Shown here: positions 1-11,697 of the stretch, piece after piece
Layout of the letters: each line of letters begins with the position of its first letter
How positions within the stretch are numbered: the first letter of the stretch is position 1
NCBI RefSeq assembly: GCF_029168945.1
Contig: NC_083601.1
Span: 74,513,595 to 74,577,594, forward strand
From: Cannabis sativa
Lineage: Eukaryota > Streptophyta > Magnoliopsida > Rosales > Cannabaceae
DNA length: 64,000 nucleotides
Reading direction: 5' to 3'
The notes under the pieces: model-generated
Seen by the model: the letters and a program-made list of their open reading frames with translations, nothing else
Database searches by the model: none
What the model was told of the DNA's origin: nothing
Made by a program: the position numbers and the translations under genes

Positions 1-1
1 C

Positions 2-1153
2 AAGGCTGAACATCAGAGACCAGCAGGGTTGTTGCAGCCTCTAACCCTACCAGAATGGAAATGGGAGGATATTACGATGGATTTTGTGGTCGGATTACCT
101 AGGACCACGGGTATGTATGATTCCATCTGGGTAGTGGTGGATCGATTTACGAAATCTGCTCATTTTCTGCCGGTCAGAACAACGTTTACAGTGGATCAGT
201 TGGCAGAGTTATACGTCAGGGAGATAGTGAGACTTCACGGGGTACCGAAGTCTATAGTTTCGGACAGGGATCCGAAATTCACCTCCAAATTTTGGCAAAG
301 TTTGCAACGGGCAATGGGTACAAAGCTAAAATTCAGTACAGCATTCCATCCTCAGACAGATGGTCAGTCCGAAAGGACAATTCAGATATTGGAGGATATG
401 TTGAGAGCCTGTGTTATGGACTTTGAGGGTTCATGGAGTAAATACCTACCGTTGATAGAGTTTTCTTACAACAACAGTTACCAGAGTACGATAGGGATGG
501 CACCCTACGAACTGTTGTACGGTAGAAAGTGTAGATCCCCTATCCACTGGGATGAGACAGGGGAGAGGAAATACCTAGGTCCAGAATCAGTTCAGCGGAC
601 CAACGAGGCAATAGAGAAGATTAAATCTAGAATGCTTGCCTCGCAGAGCAGACAGAAGAGTTACGCAGATCCGAAACGTAGGGATGTTGAGTTCCGAGTA
701 GGGGACCATGTGTTTTTGCTAGTATCTCCGATGAAGGGGATTAAACGTTTCGGGAAAAGAGGCAAGTTATGCCCTAGGTTTACGGGACCTTTCGAGATTC
801 TCGAGAAGATAGGTCAAGTGGCATACCGATTAGCATTGCCTCCAGCTTTATCAGCAGTGCACAACGTATTTCATGTCTCAATGTTGAGAAAATACGTTTC
901 AGACCCCTCTCATATACTCAGTTATGAGAGCCTTCAGCTTCAGTCAGATATGTCTTATGAAGAACAGCCAGTGCAGATCCTGGATAGAAAGGATAAAGTC
1001 CTACGGAATAAGACCATAGCGTTGGTCAAGGTTCCCTGGAGAAACAGTAAGGTGGAAGAAGCCACCTGGGAGCTAGAATCAGATATGCGAGCTCAATTTC
1101 CAGAGTTATTCAGGTTAGATTTCGGGGACGAAATCCTTTTAAGGGGGGGATAG
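2..1153 (+). CDS. Ty3/gypsy Pol C-terminal part: integrase with chromodomain-like tail (5' end outside window)
   Basis: The reading frame is already open at base 2 and runs to a TAG at 1151-1153, so this is the C-terminal part of a longer polyprotein. The integrase catalytic core is visible. The first Asp is in the MDFVVGLP segment near base 80, the second in SDRDPKF near base 265, and the Glu in HPQTDGQSER near base 365. This is the D,D-35-E arrangement of retroviral-type integrases, which insert element cDNA into chromosomes. The C-terminal stretch (RFGKRGKLCPRFTGPFEIL, then LVKVPWRNSKVEEATWELE) matches the GPF/Y module and chromodomain-like tail of plant chromovirus-type gypsy elements (family knowledge). 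The frame has no internal stop, unlike its relative at 51496-54745. A polypurine tract and LTR follow immediately. Whether the element is still active cannot be judged because its 5' half is missing. Confidence 0.93.
   Translation, partial: KAEHQRPAGLLQPLTLPEWKWEDITMDFVVGLPRTTGMYDSIWVVVDRFTKSAHFLPVRTTFTVDQLAELYVREIVRLHGVPKSIVSDRDPKFTSKFWQSLQRAMGTKLKFSTAFHPQTDGQSERTIQILEDMLRACVMDFEGSWSKYLPLIEFSYNNSYQSTIGMAPYELLYGRKCRSPIHWDETGERKYLGPESVQRTNEAIEKIKSRMLASQSRQKSYADPKRRDVEFRVGDHVFLLVSPMKGIKRFGKRGKLCPRFTGPFEILEKIGQVAYRLALPPALSAVHNVFHVSMLRKYVSDPSHILSYESLQLQSDMSYEEQPVQILDRKDKVLRNKTIALVKVPWRNSKVEEATWELESDMRAQFPELFRLDFGDEILLRGG
1139..1150 (+). promoter_or_regulatory. Polypurine tract of the first gypsy element
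   Basis: A purine run (TTAAGGGGGGGA) lies just upstream of the TG that opens the LTR at 1155. This is the standard position of the plus-strand primer for reverse transcription. The tract overlaps the last codons of the integrase frame. Confidence 0.7.
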
Positions 1154-2278
1154 TTGTAAAGCCCGCTTAGTTAATTTGGAAATTAGCAGTTATTTATGTT
1201 AAACAGGAAATTATTTATAGCTATTTAAATAATTTATCATTGTTATTTATGGAATTCAGATATGCATGAGTATGTTATCAGTAGCTTTTATATTTCGCAT
1301 TTCCGGTGTCCGGTATTTTGGAACACGGCGTTTGGCTCAGTAGAAATCACAACTTAGTATGTTAGTATTTTTGGGGACGGGTTTTAGACATTGGGAATGT
1401 CGGGAATGGCCGGGAATTTAGAATGTCCCAAAAATACCCCTTTAGTATGATTTATGTGATTTTATGGTGGAGGGGCAAAATGGTCTTTTTGCCCCATTTG
1501 TGTTTTGTCTTATATGATTTAATAAATGAATTAAATGTTTATTTCTAATTAATCTTTTTGGCTGAAATGGTTTTATTAAGATGGTATTATATGATTTTTC
1601 TTTCATTTTACAACACTTAGAAAAATTCCAAAAAAAAAAACTTTCAAACTCTCTCTTTCTTTCCCTTCCACTTTCGGCCAGCCTTGAGCAGCTAGGAGGG
1701 GGTGTTTTTCCTTTGATTTTGGCTGGTTATTCATCATCCTTTAAGGTCTATTGCAAGCTAGGTTGGTTCATGTCTCTTTCCCTCTTTAATTTCTTGAAGA
1801 AAATGTGTGAAAATGTGAAATGCATGTTGGTTTTTATGTGATTCTTGCTGCTGTGATTTGAGGTTAATTTCAGAGGTTAATGCTTGTTAGATTAAGGCTA
1901 TTTAGGTTGTTTTGAAGCATGATAGTTAGATTGAGCTAAGCTTTGTTGTTTTTATGTAAAAAATGTGATTTTTGAGAGAAAATGCTATGATATGTTTCTG
2001 TGTTATTGCTGGATGTTTATGTTAGTTTGCAGAGGTATTTTTTATGCTTAGTTAAGTAGAATTAACTAGGCTAGGATGCATGTTAGTGGATTTAACCAAG
2101 TTTGAGTTCTTGAACTCAAAGCTTGGTCTTTAATGGTGAATTTGGTATATGTGTTTTCTGGGTGAATTTGATGCCTTGGAATTGTTATTTGGGGCATATA
2201 GAACAGGTCTGGAAAGTTTGGGACCAATTGGGTTTGAATTGGTCAAGTTAGGAGATTTTTAGTTGGCTGCCTGCGAGG

Positions 2279-2371
2279 AACCGGAATTCCGGTTGAGCAT
2301 CCGGAATTCCGGATGGGGGTTCAGAATTTCCCAGAACCGGAATTCCGGTTGGGCAACCGGTCTGCCGGTTG
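2279..2371. repeat. Cluster of perfect GC-rich palindromes in the gypsy LTR
   Basis: Three perfect palindromes centre on CCGGAATTCCGG. They are AACCGGAATTCCGGTT at 2279-2294, CATCCGGAATTCCGGATG at 2298-2315, and AACCGGAATTCCGGTT again at 2335-2350. A fourth inverted repeat with a 4-nt spacer (AACCGG/CCGGTT) spans 2354-2371. They stand out in AT-rich LTR sequence. Confidence 0.9.
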
Positions 2372-2702
2372 GGGATTTTTCAGAACCCTAGTTTTCCTCG
2401 TTTTTGGGTTTTTAGGGGTATTGCCATGCTTTTTATCGATAGGGAAACTTTTAGTTTCAAGTTTTAGTCCCCGGGAAGTGATTTAGCGTGTCACTTATAG
2501 CGTTGTGATTTTTATGGTTTAGGAGCCAGTAATCCGCCGTTCAGCTTCAGTTCCAGTCAGGTTGACCGGCACACCTGAAATCGGAATCCAGGTAAGATTA
2601 GTATAACAGTATGCATATGTAGATTACATGTTTAGCGTGCATGTAGGAAGCCTGTTAGATTACATTAGATATGTATTAGGCTTCGAACCACCCAACCCTG
2701 TC

Positions 2703-2990
2703 ACGTCGGTACAGGCTGGAGTATGACCAGCAGCCGGAGTATGACCGGTTCGACCGTCAGTGACACCGGTTGGTGGTTCGGTGCTATTGACCTATCCGTC
2801 GGTACGGGCTAGAGTATGACCAGCAGCCGGAGTATGACCGGTTCGACCGATCAGGAGGATACTTGTCAATAGTACCGTCCCCTGAACGTTCAAAACTCAG
2901 TACCATGTTGGACATGGCAGTAGTGCTCAGTACCATGTTGGACATGGCAGTAGCGGGACTCAGTATCGTGTTGGACACGGCAGTCAGTTT
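2703..2990 (+). repeat. Direct and tandem repeats in the gypsy LTR
   Basis: A roughly 55-bp block (GTCGGTACAGG... to ...GGTTCGACCG) at about 2704-2758 recurs at about 2799-2853. A 28-31-bp unit containing CTCAGTACCATGTTGGACAT follows two and a half to three times in tandem at about 2896-2990; the third copy has diverged. Such minisatellites are common in LTR U3 regions; any regulatory role is inference. Confidence 0.8.
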
Positions 2991-3397
2991 TATGTATGAT
3001 ATTATTATGCTTTTCTTACTGAGTCTGTCGACTCACAGTTTACGTTCATGTGTAGGTAAAGGCAAGGCTGTAGCTGATGGACCGTGACCGAGCATTTGAG
3101 ATTGTACATGTCGGGGCGGTTAGGCCTGGAGCGTACGATCCTCGGGACAGCAGGGCTGAGATTTTTGTAACTGTCGTTAGACGACTTTCATTTTGATGTA
3201 AAAGTTGAACAGTTAAAAAGTTTGTAAATATTTTTATAAATCGGGATCCCGAGACTTTTTGTAAAATGGTTTATAAGTTTAATGAAAAAGCAAAATTTTA
3301 ATTAATCACGTTTTTCCATAAACCTCGTTGATTAGCAACGAGCTGCACAGTACGTTTAAAAATCACGTAATACGCCTAAGATAGTTAGGGTGTTACA

Positions 3398-3679
3398 TCT
3401 CTTTAGATGGAATTTGCTGTTATGAACAGAATGAGTGAGGAGCTCGGGGACCGATACCCTATATTTATAGGTGAGATACTCCATCAGTATCTATGCCACA
3501 TTAATTGTCAGAATATTATGACAATTAATTCAGGAAATCAAATCAGGTAATGAATATAGAAATCTGACCATATATAGAATATTACGTAATTGATTCTGTC
3601 CAGATTCAATGAATATAAAATATTCATTTATCAGAATCAATAATATTATTTTATTTCCTTAATTAGAAATATTCTAATA
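3398..3679 (-). repeat. Partial 3' LTR of the non-coding element
   Basis: Aligns without gaps to 9797-10078 with one substitution. The rest of this LTR lies on the far side of the gypsy insertion, outside the window. The adjoining TCTCCCACTTGG (minus sense CCAAGTGGGAGA) is a copia-type polypurine tract. Confidence 0.85.
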
Positions 3680-6600
3680 TTCTCCCACTTGGTCAGCATT
3701 TAAACTAAAACATTCAAACCCAAACGTTCCTCATTATATAATAAACATACGAATCATAGCGACATGTCCTCATTATAAGTCGAGTATTATCTTCCATGTA
3801 TTACGATATATTTATTATATAACAATGTACTTTATGTGGCAATGTACTTAAGTGAATAAACCCTAACCCTTATGTTTATTCAGGTCCTCTTACGATAATT
3901 TTCTCAGATGAAATTAAGGTGCACATAAATATGAGAAAATATCGAAATTAGAGTTTCATTAAATAATTTTTGGTTGTACAAATAAAAAAAAAACTGCATA
4001 TGGGTTAACTGAATCCCATATTTACTTTATGATCCTTGAATTTGTGTTGCGGCATGCCTTTAGTCAAGGATCTATGCGATCACCCAATTCAGTTTGCGTG
4101 ATTAATGACCACTTATCACGCCTTTTTATGGCTAAATACTTAATGTCGATATGCTAGCTTCGACCAGTACTCTTAGAGTTATTAGCCATAAATATTGTAG
4201 CTGAATTTATCGCAAAATTTTCTTAATGGCCTAATGAAACTGTAATTCTGAACTCTAGGCCTACTATGAAACTCTATAATACATCATACGAGATGTATCC
4301 TCAAAACAATAAATGAATCTGACTTCTATAGTGAAATAACAATCAAGATTCTCTACAATATAACTTACTGGTAATCTTAAGGACGTAATAAAATATTGAT
4401 TTACGTTAATAAATACAACCAGTGAAGTATGTTAGAATCTAATTGGTTAACTATATTTCCAGATGGTCAATTCATCTTAAAATATGTATGAATATAATTT
4501 TTAGTATCTTAAAGATACCTCATCACTTTGTATGAAAAATAAAGTGGTCTTAACTTTAGTTATTCTGATACTACTTAACGATCCTGAAACAAATGTAATG
4601 CAAAGTCTTATTCAGACTCTTAGGCATACATTAGGCTTCTAAAATAGAAGCAAATGAATGTTCTTAATTTATTCTCACTCCAGATCATATTTCAGATGCT
4701 GGTTCGAGTTGAATTTATCACACTTAAAGATAAAAGTTATATCAGATGAATAATACATAATTTTATTTAATCAGAGATGCTGTGGCTACTCTCTAATTAA
4801 TTAAAATTATATATATTATTTATATTCCTTATCTCAAAATAATAATTTGAGATATGAATTATTTTAACTTATATAGAAAACTTTTATCATCATTTGCAAG
4901 TAACATATTGTCTACGTATAAAACAAATATTACTCCCACTAACCTTCTGGTATATAATTATTTCAATAATTCTCTTTTCAAACCTAAAGGAAAAGATGAT
5001 ATAATACCAATTTGTGAGATGTTTGTTTTAATCTACAGGTAGACACCTTAAGCTTGCATATGTTCACCACTATTAGAGAAAAAATTTATGGCAGTCTGTA
5101 TACATTCTCCTCTAGTTCACTGTTTGGAACTGATTAATGAATTGAAACGAGCAACAAATGCCAAGGTCTATAATAGAATCATTTATAAAAACAAGTGAGA
5201 ATGTAAATCTCCTTTGTTATTGATTCTTAGTTCAAAATAAACTTCTTAGCAATGAATATTCTTTTATATCTTTATGTTTCTCAATGTTGCCTAATGAATA
5301 TTATTGGTGAAAAAAACTTATGCTTAATTAATGTTCTCCACCCCATTAGGCAACTTTACTAAAGATAAACTTTATTAATCGCTCTTTAAGATATTCATTT
5401 CTTCATTCATGGCATATTGTACTACAACTTCAATTCCTTATCATTCTATAATTTAATTTATGTCTCAAATTAATATTGTAGTTGAACTCTTATTGTACAA
5501 AATGTAATCACTAGAAAACATTGATCTTATTGTTCTAATAAGTCATCTTAAGGATGGACCAACAAACTCTTAAAAGAGCAAATGGTTCAATATACATGTT
5601 ATTATAAGCAATTACTAAATAACATAACTTATTAGAATTTTATCAATGACTTGTAGATTATTAATGATTAGTTATGAATTCTCAATAACCATTAACCTTA
5701 AGGGTTGTTGTGAATCATAATTAATCTAGCACTTGAGGTGGAAGTTTGAGAAAATATGAATGATCTTTCTTAGAAACTAGGTTCCTAGATTGATCACTCC
5801 CACTGATCAAGTCAATTCTTAATTCCACAGTTCTAGTGTTGTGAGATGGATAATAAAATATGTAACCCTTAAACCTTATAGCTTTTCAAATGAAATATGC
5901 TCATTTATGGTTTAGGGCCCAGATCTTTTCTTTGACAATTGTACTCTAACTATATATGGGTATTTATAAAATGTGTACATGTCATCAAGTCGGTTTTCAA
6001 CCTTATCACAACTCAAAATATGTTTGAGAAACAACTTTGGTTAGAACACGATTCGATATGTACACCCCATTGTTGAGAATCAATAGACAAAGATTTAGGA
6101 AAGATTGGAGTTTGCTATGTAGGCTCCACCCCATGTCCAAAAAATACTTAGTTTCTTAAATCTGTTACACACTATAATTTGGGTGTACCAAGCATATGTA
6201 TCGGGCAATGAACCCATGCTTTTAAAGAAACTTTACAAATACACTGGGAGTTTATCCATACTCACGAATTTTGATGTAGTATTCTCCATTTTATATTTGA
6301 TCTCACTATCTTAATATGCAAAATGCACCATTTCTCTACTTAAGATTTAAATGTCTTTGAAACATATAAATCTATACTTTTGTAGAAAATAATTTATGTG
6401 AGTAATCGTTAAAAATGAGATGCGAAATTTGAGTCCATGTCTTCAAAATTAATTGACTTGTATGATTTCTAATATGATAGAATTCTAGTATGCACCGATT
6501 TTGACTTGTTGGAATACATATTTTTAATGAAATTCACACAAGTTCTAAATAAAGTTAGTAAAATCAAGTGTAATGAATATCCCCACCATTTACTAACATT

Positions 6601-7225
6601 TATTCTATTTATGGAGATATGTTCCATAATTTTTGGTGCTATAATGTAGAAAAATTCTTATTAATAACACATTTCTTATTGTCAGATTGAACTTGCATAT
6701 CTTTATGAGTGACATCATTTGTTGTAAAGACCTCTAAATGTGTCTAAATCAAGTTTCAATAGAATCTTGGAACATAAAGGTCTTTGCCAATTTTAAAACA
6801 AAGCCACTACTATATTGCTTGTTCCTTAAACTTCTAAATGTGAGAACTTATCTTGTCTGTGGATAAGATTTGCTCACAGTTACTGACTTTCTTAGGTTTA
6901 TTTGTAAACCTTGCAAGAAATTATGAATGTGGAATAACAATCTAAAATAATCCACTATGTGTTAATAACTATATAGAATGAATTCATACACAATAAATTA
7001 AAATTTATTGGTGATATTAAAGTGTGATTTATTTTTCTTAATTATACAGTAAAAACTGTACATTTTAGATTAAATTATCAGAATAAATTTTTGGAAATTT
7101 CTACTGGTATGGAAGAAATTTATGAATAGTGATGTAATAAAATTACATATATAGTTTTGAGGTTTAAATGAATCATGTTTTTACCAATGAATAAACATGC
7201 TTACATATGAAATCTTATTAAACAA

Positions 7226-8005
7226 AAATTGCCTGTGGGCTAAATTTTTAATTTAATAAGATTAGATTTAGATGTAGATTATGATAGATTTACACAATTT
7301 ATGAAAAACTTAAAGTTTAATATTTCTATCTCAATGAAATGTATGAAACACTTAATTATTTATAAATGTTTCAAAATTTTATACTTTATTATAAAATTAT
7401 TAAATTAAATCTACATAATTCCCTGTGGGATAAATTAAGAGAATTCAATTTAATATATTAATTATGTAAATATAATAAAATCCCTGTAGGGTAAGATTAT
7501 TATGCTCACATAATTCATGTCCATTATGTGATCTTAATCCACTTAATGTATATAATTTTATATAATTAAGGATGCTGTGGCTACTCCCTAATTATTTAAA
7601 ATTATGTGGTTCACTAGACACCAAAGTATAAACTGAAGATTAAAATTTTACTAAATCCAAAATTGCCTGTGGGCTAAATTTTAAATTTAATAAAATTAGA
7701 TGAACTTTATGATAGATTTAATTAAACAATTAGTTTTGGAAAATGAAGGTTTATTATCTATCTTTAATTAAATTTGTGATAACACTATTAAATTAAATCC
7801 CCATAACTCCCTGTGGGGTAAATTAAGAGAATTTAATTTAACATATTATCCTAATTAATTATACAAATATAATAAAATCCCTGTGGGGTAAAATTATTAT
7901 ACCTATATAATTAATTACAAGTTATGTCCATTAAGGTGAATTTTAATTAATATATAATTTTATACAAATAAGGATGCTGTGGCTACTCCCTAATTATATA
8001 AAATT
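7226..8005. repeat. Tandem segmental duplication inside the non-coding element
   Basis: Two units of roughly 380-400 bp share blocks in the same order. These are TTGCCTGTGGGCTAAATTTT (about 7229 and 7661), CCCTGTGGG(A/G)TAAATTAAGA (about 7422 and 7810), CCCTGT(A/G)GGGTAA (about 7482 and 7880) and GGATGCTGTGGCTACTCCCT (about 7570 and 7972). A further copy of the last block occurs near 4777. Confidence 0.75.
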
Positions 8006-9173
8006 ATATTTTTACTTTGACATTAGGTATTGGGCTCTACCTAAAAGTAATTTCGTTATTAACATAGTGGACAATCACTGAGATTAATGCTCCTAGTGTG
8101 GTCGTCCGAAGATCATTAAAAACCGTTCTAGATATGAGCATTTGTCCCAAATTCATGTTTTCTTATGTCAAACCACAAAATTACTTACATTTTATTCATA
8201 TTTTATTCATTTTAGGAAGTTTTATGAATATTTTATGAAGAATTTTATGAAGTTTTATGAAACTTAATGTGCTATATAAAATATTCAACCTATCTTAATG
8301 TTTGAATATTTCTAAATATATCTAGCACTATAAAAGGAATTTATGTATAGCATTTAAATCATACAAATCAAAATTAATTGTATTAAAAATAAATTTTCCA
8401 AATAAATAGAAATTAAAACAATTATTGTATGATAATAAATTAAATGCTTAATTCCATAATATATAATTAATTATGCATTTATGACCATATAATATCTTAA
8501 ATATTTATACTAATAATTAATTTGTATAAATAAGGTAATTATACAAATTAGTACAATTAATTATATGGAATGAATTAAATGCAAAATTAAAGACTATACT
8601 TAATGGCAGATTTTTCAAATTTTATTAATTTAAACAATAAATTACATAAATTTGGTAATAAATAATTAAATGCACAATTATACAAATTGCACAATTATTA
8701 CATGCCTAAATAAATCATGTAATTAATTACCATATTAAAACAAATTTCCATTTTCAGTTTATACTAAATAACATATTAATTCTAAATATATGTATTAAAT
8801 TAAAAATGGAAATTAATGAATGTAATTTATTGACTAAATTAACAATAGGAGAATAATTTATATTTCCAAATAAATAAAAAATATATAAAAAAAAAAATCG
8901 AAATTTTTTTCCCTTTTTTTTTTTTTTTGAAAAATACACTGCCATAAACGACATGATAAAATTTCCTTAAACTTCCAAAAATCATGAAATCAATTCCAAA
9001 TGAATCTAAATGCAAAAATTAAGACATTCATATAGATTTTATGCATCGAAAATACATAAAACAAAGACTTTAAAAATCACCAAAATTTTCTGAAAAATAA
9101 TTTTAGATTTCTTTGTTTTTTCAAAGTGGATTTTCATGCTTAGAACAATCTATATTAATATATGAATGTATTA

Positions 9174-9556
9174 ATACATATACAATATATATATAAAAAT
9201 ATATATATATACAGAAAAATAAAAATACTGTATGTATATATATAAACATGAAATGTATATATGTATATATTTGTATATAGCGTTTAGATATATAAATAAT
9301 ATATATATATACAACATATATACGTAATGAAATGAAGAAAAAATATATATATATATATGTATATGAATATATATATATGAACTGAATGAATAAAGAAGTA
9401 TATATGTATGAAAATATATATGTATATATATAATTGGGATTGAATGAATATGAATATATAAATATATACCCCAACGAAAATAAATATATATATCAACACT
9501 GAATTAAATATATATATAAACACTGTATATACGAGTATATATATATATATGAAACT
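9174..9556. repeat. TA-rich microsatellite tract
   Basis: Long runs of TATATA broken by GTATG, AAATG and CTGAATGAA segments. Apparent long reading frames here are low-complexity artefacts rich in Tyr, Ile and Phe. Confidence 0.85.
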
Positions 9557-9586
9557 CAAACTAAAATCAAGGCAGAGATAAAAACC

Positions 9587-9598
9587 GCTCTGATACCA
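9587..9598 (-). promoter_or_regulatory. Primer binding site (initiator Met tRNA type)
   Basis: GCTCTGATACCA is the reverse complement of TGGTATCAGAGC, the usual plant copia primer site complementary to the Met tRNA 3' end. It lies two bases inside the LTR edge at 9601, which fixes the element as minus strand. Confidence 0.88.
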
Positions 9599-9600
9599 AC

Positions 9601-10078
9601 TGTTAGACAATTTATATGTATAAACTGAAATGTATATGTTTAAGTATTAAGTGCGGAATTAATCAAACATATATACACTATGAATAAGGATCGAAATACC
9701 TCCAGCCATTGAATCTTGAGCTTCAAACCCACATAAGCTTTGATCTGCAAAGGAAATTGACTACCATGGGTAATCGGGCTTCCTTGCTCTCTCAACTCTC
9801 TTTAGATGGAATTTGCTGTTATGAACAGAATGAGTGAGGAGCTCGGGGACCGATACCCTATATTTATAGGTGAGATACTCCATCAGTATCTATGCCACAT
9901 TAATTGTCAGAATATTATGACAATTAATTTAGGAAATCAAATCAGGTAATGAATATAGAAATCTGACCATATATAGAATATTACGTAATTGATTCTGTCC
10001 AGATTCAATGAATATAAAATATTCATTTATCAGAATCAATAATATTATTTTATTTCCTTAATTAGAAATATTCTAATA
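9601..10078 (-). repeat. 5' LTR of the non-coding element (478 bp)
   Basis: On the plus strand it runs from TGTTAGACAA at 9601 to TTCTAATA at 10078. In element sense it begins TATTAG instead of the usual TGTTAG, and both LTR copies share this change. The AACTCTCTTTAG site used by the gypsy insertion is intact here at 9794-9805. Confidence 0.87.
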
Positions 10079-11512
10079 AAGCATTCATTTAAAAAGTGCA
10101 TCCATATATGTATATCTATGTATCGATGGTGGAGGCGATGGGGTGGGCTCAGGATCTCGATACCATCTATTTCCTCGTTTCTTTCATGCCCGCCTCTCAT
10201 CTCCTTATCTCTCTCTCTGTCTTCTTCAGGTGACCAAAGGGATCTCGGTACGTACCTTTTATTTTGAAATGAGTAGTCTCTTTTACCATTTCTATTTTGT
10301 TTTATGTTTTCCTCTCTCCCCAATCTATTTTAGTGTTTTTTTTTTTTTTTGTTCGTTCTTTTAATAAAACTGTAGAATAATAAGTTGTATACATTTGAGA
10401 CTTTCATTCTGGATTTAAACAAGTTGGACGTTTTACAGTAGTTTTTCTTTCATTTTGATATTCTTAGTCGCTCAAAGTTTCTTTTCCCTGATTTTCTTGC
10501 TTGTGAATTAGGAATGTATATTAATTTGATTTGGGTTTTAAAATGTAAACATGATATATCCCTAATTTTTCTATTGAAAAATAACATACCTGTACTAGAA
10601 ATCTTTTTTTTTTTTTAAATTTAAAATATGATAATTAATAATAATTTTAATCTATTAAAAAACGTAATAATAGTTTTAATAATAGGAATAGGATTTTAAT
10701 CTATTCTGACTTTCTATGACTATGCGTCTTTTATTTTTGTGCAAGTGTTTCTTGACTTGAGACATTTATGCTCATGAGGCAAGGCTTTTTCAGAAGTGAA
10801 GTGAAGGAAGGAGAAAAGGTTATGAGGTAATAATTTTTTTTTAAATGTCAAAAACTCTTTGTTCCATCCTTTAAGAGGGTGTGGATTTTCCAGAACCTAA
10901 ACGTGCATCCTTTTTATGTATGTGTATACTTAGATATACATATACATATACATACATATATATAGTTACTTATTAGACTAGAAAATCAAGTTTGTTCCAA
11001 GTTCTTTATTCCGTAGCTCAATTGGTTAGGATTCAGGGTGGCAGGGGTAGGAGTTGACAATTATGAGATAAGCATAAGTATTTGATCTCACTTAACAATA
11101 GTGTGTTGTACCAAGTGCTTAATTGTTTGGTCCGTGACCTGACTTGGTAGTAAACTTTGGCCTCTTTGATTATAATAAGGAAGATAATGCCTATACTTAT
11201 TCTCTTACTCTGCTGGATGTAAATTTGTGATTGAGTTCATGGTGGTTTTGAGTCTGTCTTATTTTTAGCTCTTGTGTTTGTTAATTTGTTGGAGCATATA
11301 ATATAAATTTCATGTACTATAGATTACAATCCTGGTCAAAAATGATTGCTTTATAATCGTTTAATAAACTCAATAGTCCAATATCATCAAGATCATCCAA
11401 CATAAAAAAAAAAAAGGAAAAAAACAAAGGAAAGAAAAGAAGAACACTCAAAAGAAAAATCTTATACGAATACCTCTACCTATGATTATAATTGCATCCT
11501 ATTTAGCCAACA
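10079..11512. other. Low-copy AT-rich stretch, no confident gene
   Basis: No convincing coding sequence is seen. It holds pyrimidine-rich runs (10190-10230), T runs at 10335-10352, a TA/CA microsatellite at about 10919-10966, an A/G-rich run at 11405-11450 and a possible SINE head at 11010-11100. Confidence 0.6.
11010..11100 (+). repeat. Possible tRNA-related SINE head
   Basis: TAGCTCAATTGG at 11014-11025 is a near-consensus pol III A box. GTATTTGATCTCA at 11078-11090 is a weak B-box match 53 bases downstream. The intervening GGGTGGCAGGGG resembles tRNA-derived SINE heads. No poly(A/T) tail or target duplication was found, and no tRNA fold is supported. Confidence 0.3.
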
Positions 11513-11697
11513 TCAGATTTCACATCTATGGGTAAGATATTGGTTATTTATCAATACCTTACCACAATTCTTACCACGTTTGTCTTGTTTGTGATTCGAT
11601 TTTCGGTGTGTTTGTAGGGCTTCAGGGCTTTCAAAATTCATAGACAATTTTTCGCACATTGTACACCGATTTTCTGGTTGATTCTCTGGGGGATTAC
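11513..11697 (-). pseudogene. Orphan C2H2 zinc-finger exon (fragment)
   Basis: On the minus strand an acceptor-like TTTAATGCAG is followed by a frame of 60 codons ending in TGA at 11513-11515. The frame contains a plausible C2H2 finger: Cys-X2-Cys, then Phe and ALQTH, with two His spaced by four (CTMCEK ... ALQTHRKSNH). The plant finger pattern CxxC...F.S..AL..H...H is met except for extra residues between Cys and Phe. A degenerate second half (NCGKVL ... YLTHRCE) follows. No other exon of such a gene was found within several kb. It may be a terminal exon of a decayed gene or a captured fragment; an accidental match cannot be excluded. Confidence 0.4.

Larger units (their letters stand above)
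1155..3397 (+). repeat. 3' LTR of the first gypsy element (2,243 bp)
   Basis: The LTR begins TGTAAAGCCC directly after the polypurine tract and ends GGGTGTTACA at 3397. It has the TG...CA ends typical of LTRs. Its right edge is fixed independently: base 3398 onward matches 9797-10078, so the gypsy element interrupts a second element's LTR. The 5-bp target duplication is inferred to be TCTCT (3398-3402); the partner copy lies outside the window. The LTR contains palindromes (2279-2371) and minisatellite-like repeats (2703-2990). Confidence 0.85.
3398..10078 (-). mobile_element. Non-coding LTR retrotransposon (LARD-like), minus strand, interrupted at its 3' LTR by the gypsy element
   Basis: In minus-strand sense the element has a 5' LTR (9601-10078), a primer site like initiator Met tRNA (9587-9598), an AT-rich internal region, a polypurine tract (near 3680-3692) and a 3' LTR whose remaining part is 3398-3679. 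The two LTR copies differ at only one of 282 aligned bases (C at 3531, T in the other copy), so insertion was recent. The roughly 5.9 kb interior has no reading frame above about 70 codons apart from low-complexity frames over TA repeats. I see no Gag or Pol motif. It therefore looks like a non-autonomous element that depends on proteins supplied in trans (inference). Confidence 0.75.

Noticed and set aside
3845..3875. AAACCCTAACCC-like text suggesting telomeric repeat
   Set aside because: Only about one and a half units inside a non-coding element; no array.
9587..9598. tRNA-like text considered as a tRNA gene
   Set aside because: Only the primer-site complement is present; no cloverleaf or A/B boxes.
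9121..9610. Two overlapping minus-strand reading frames of over 100 codons
   Set aside because: They run over TA microsatellites and consist of Tyr/Ile/Phe repeats; no real protein signal.
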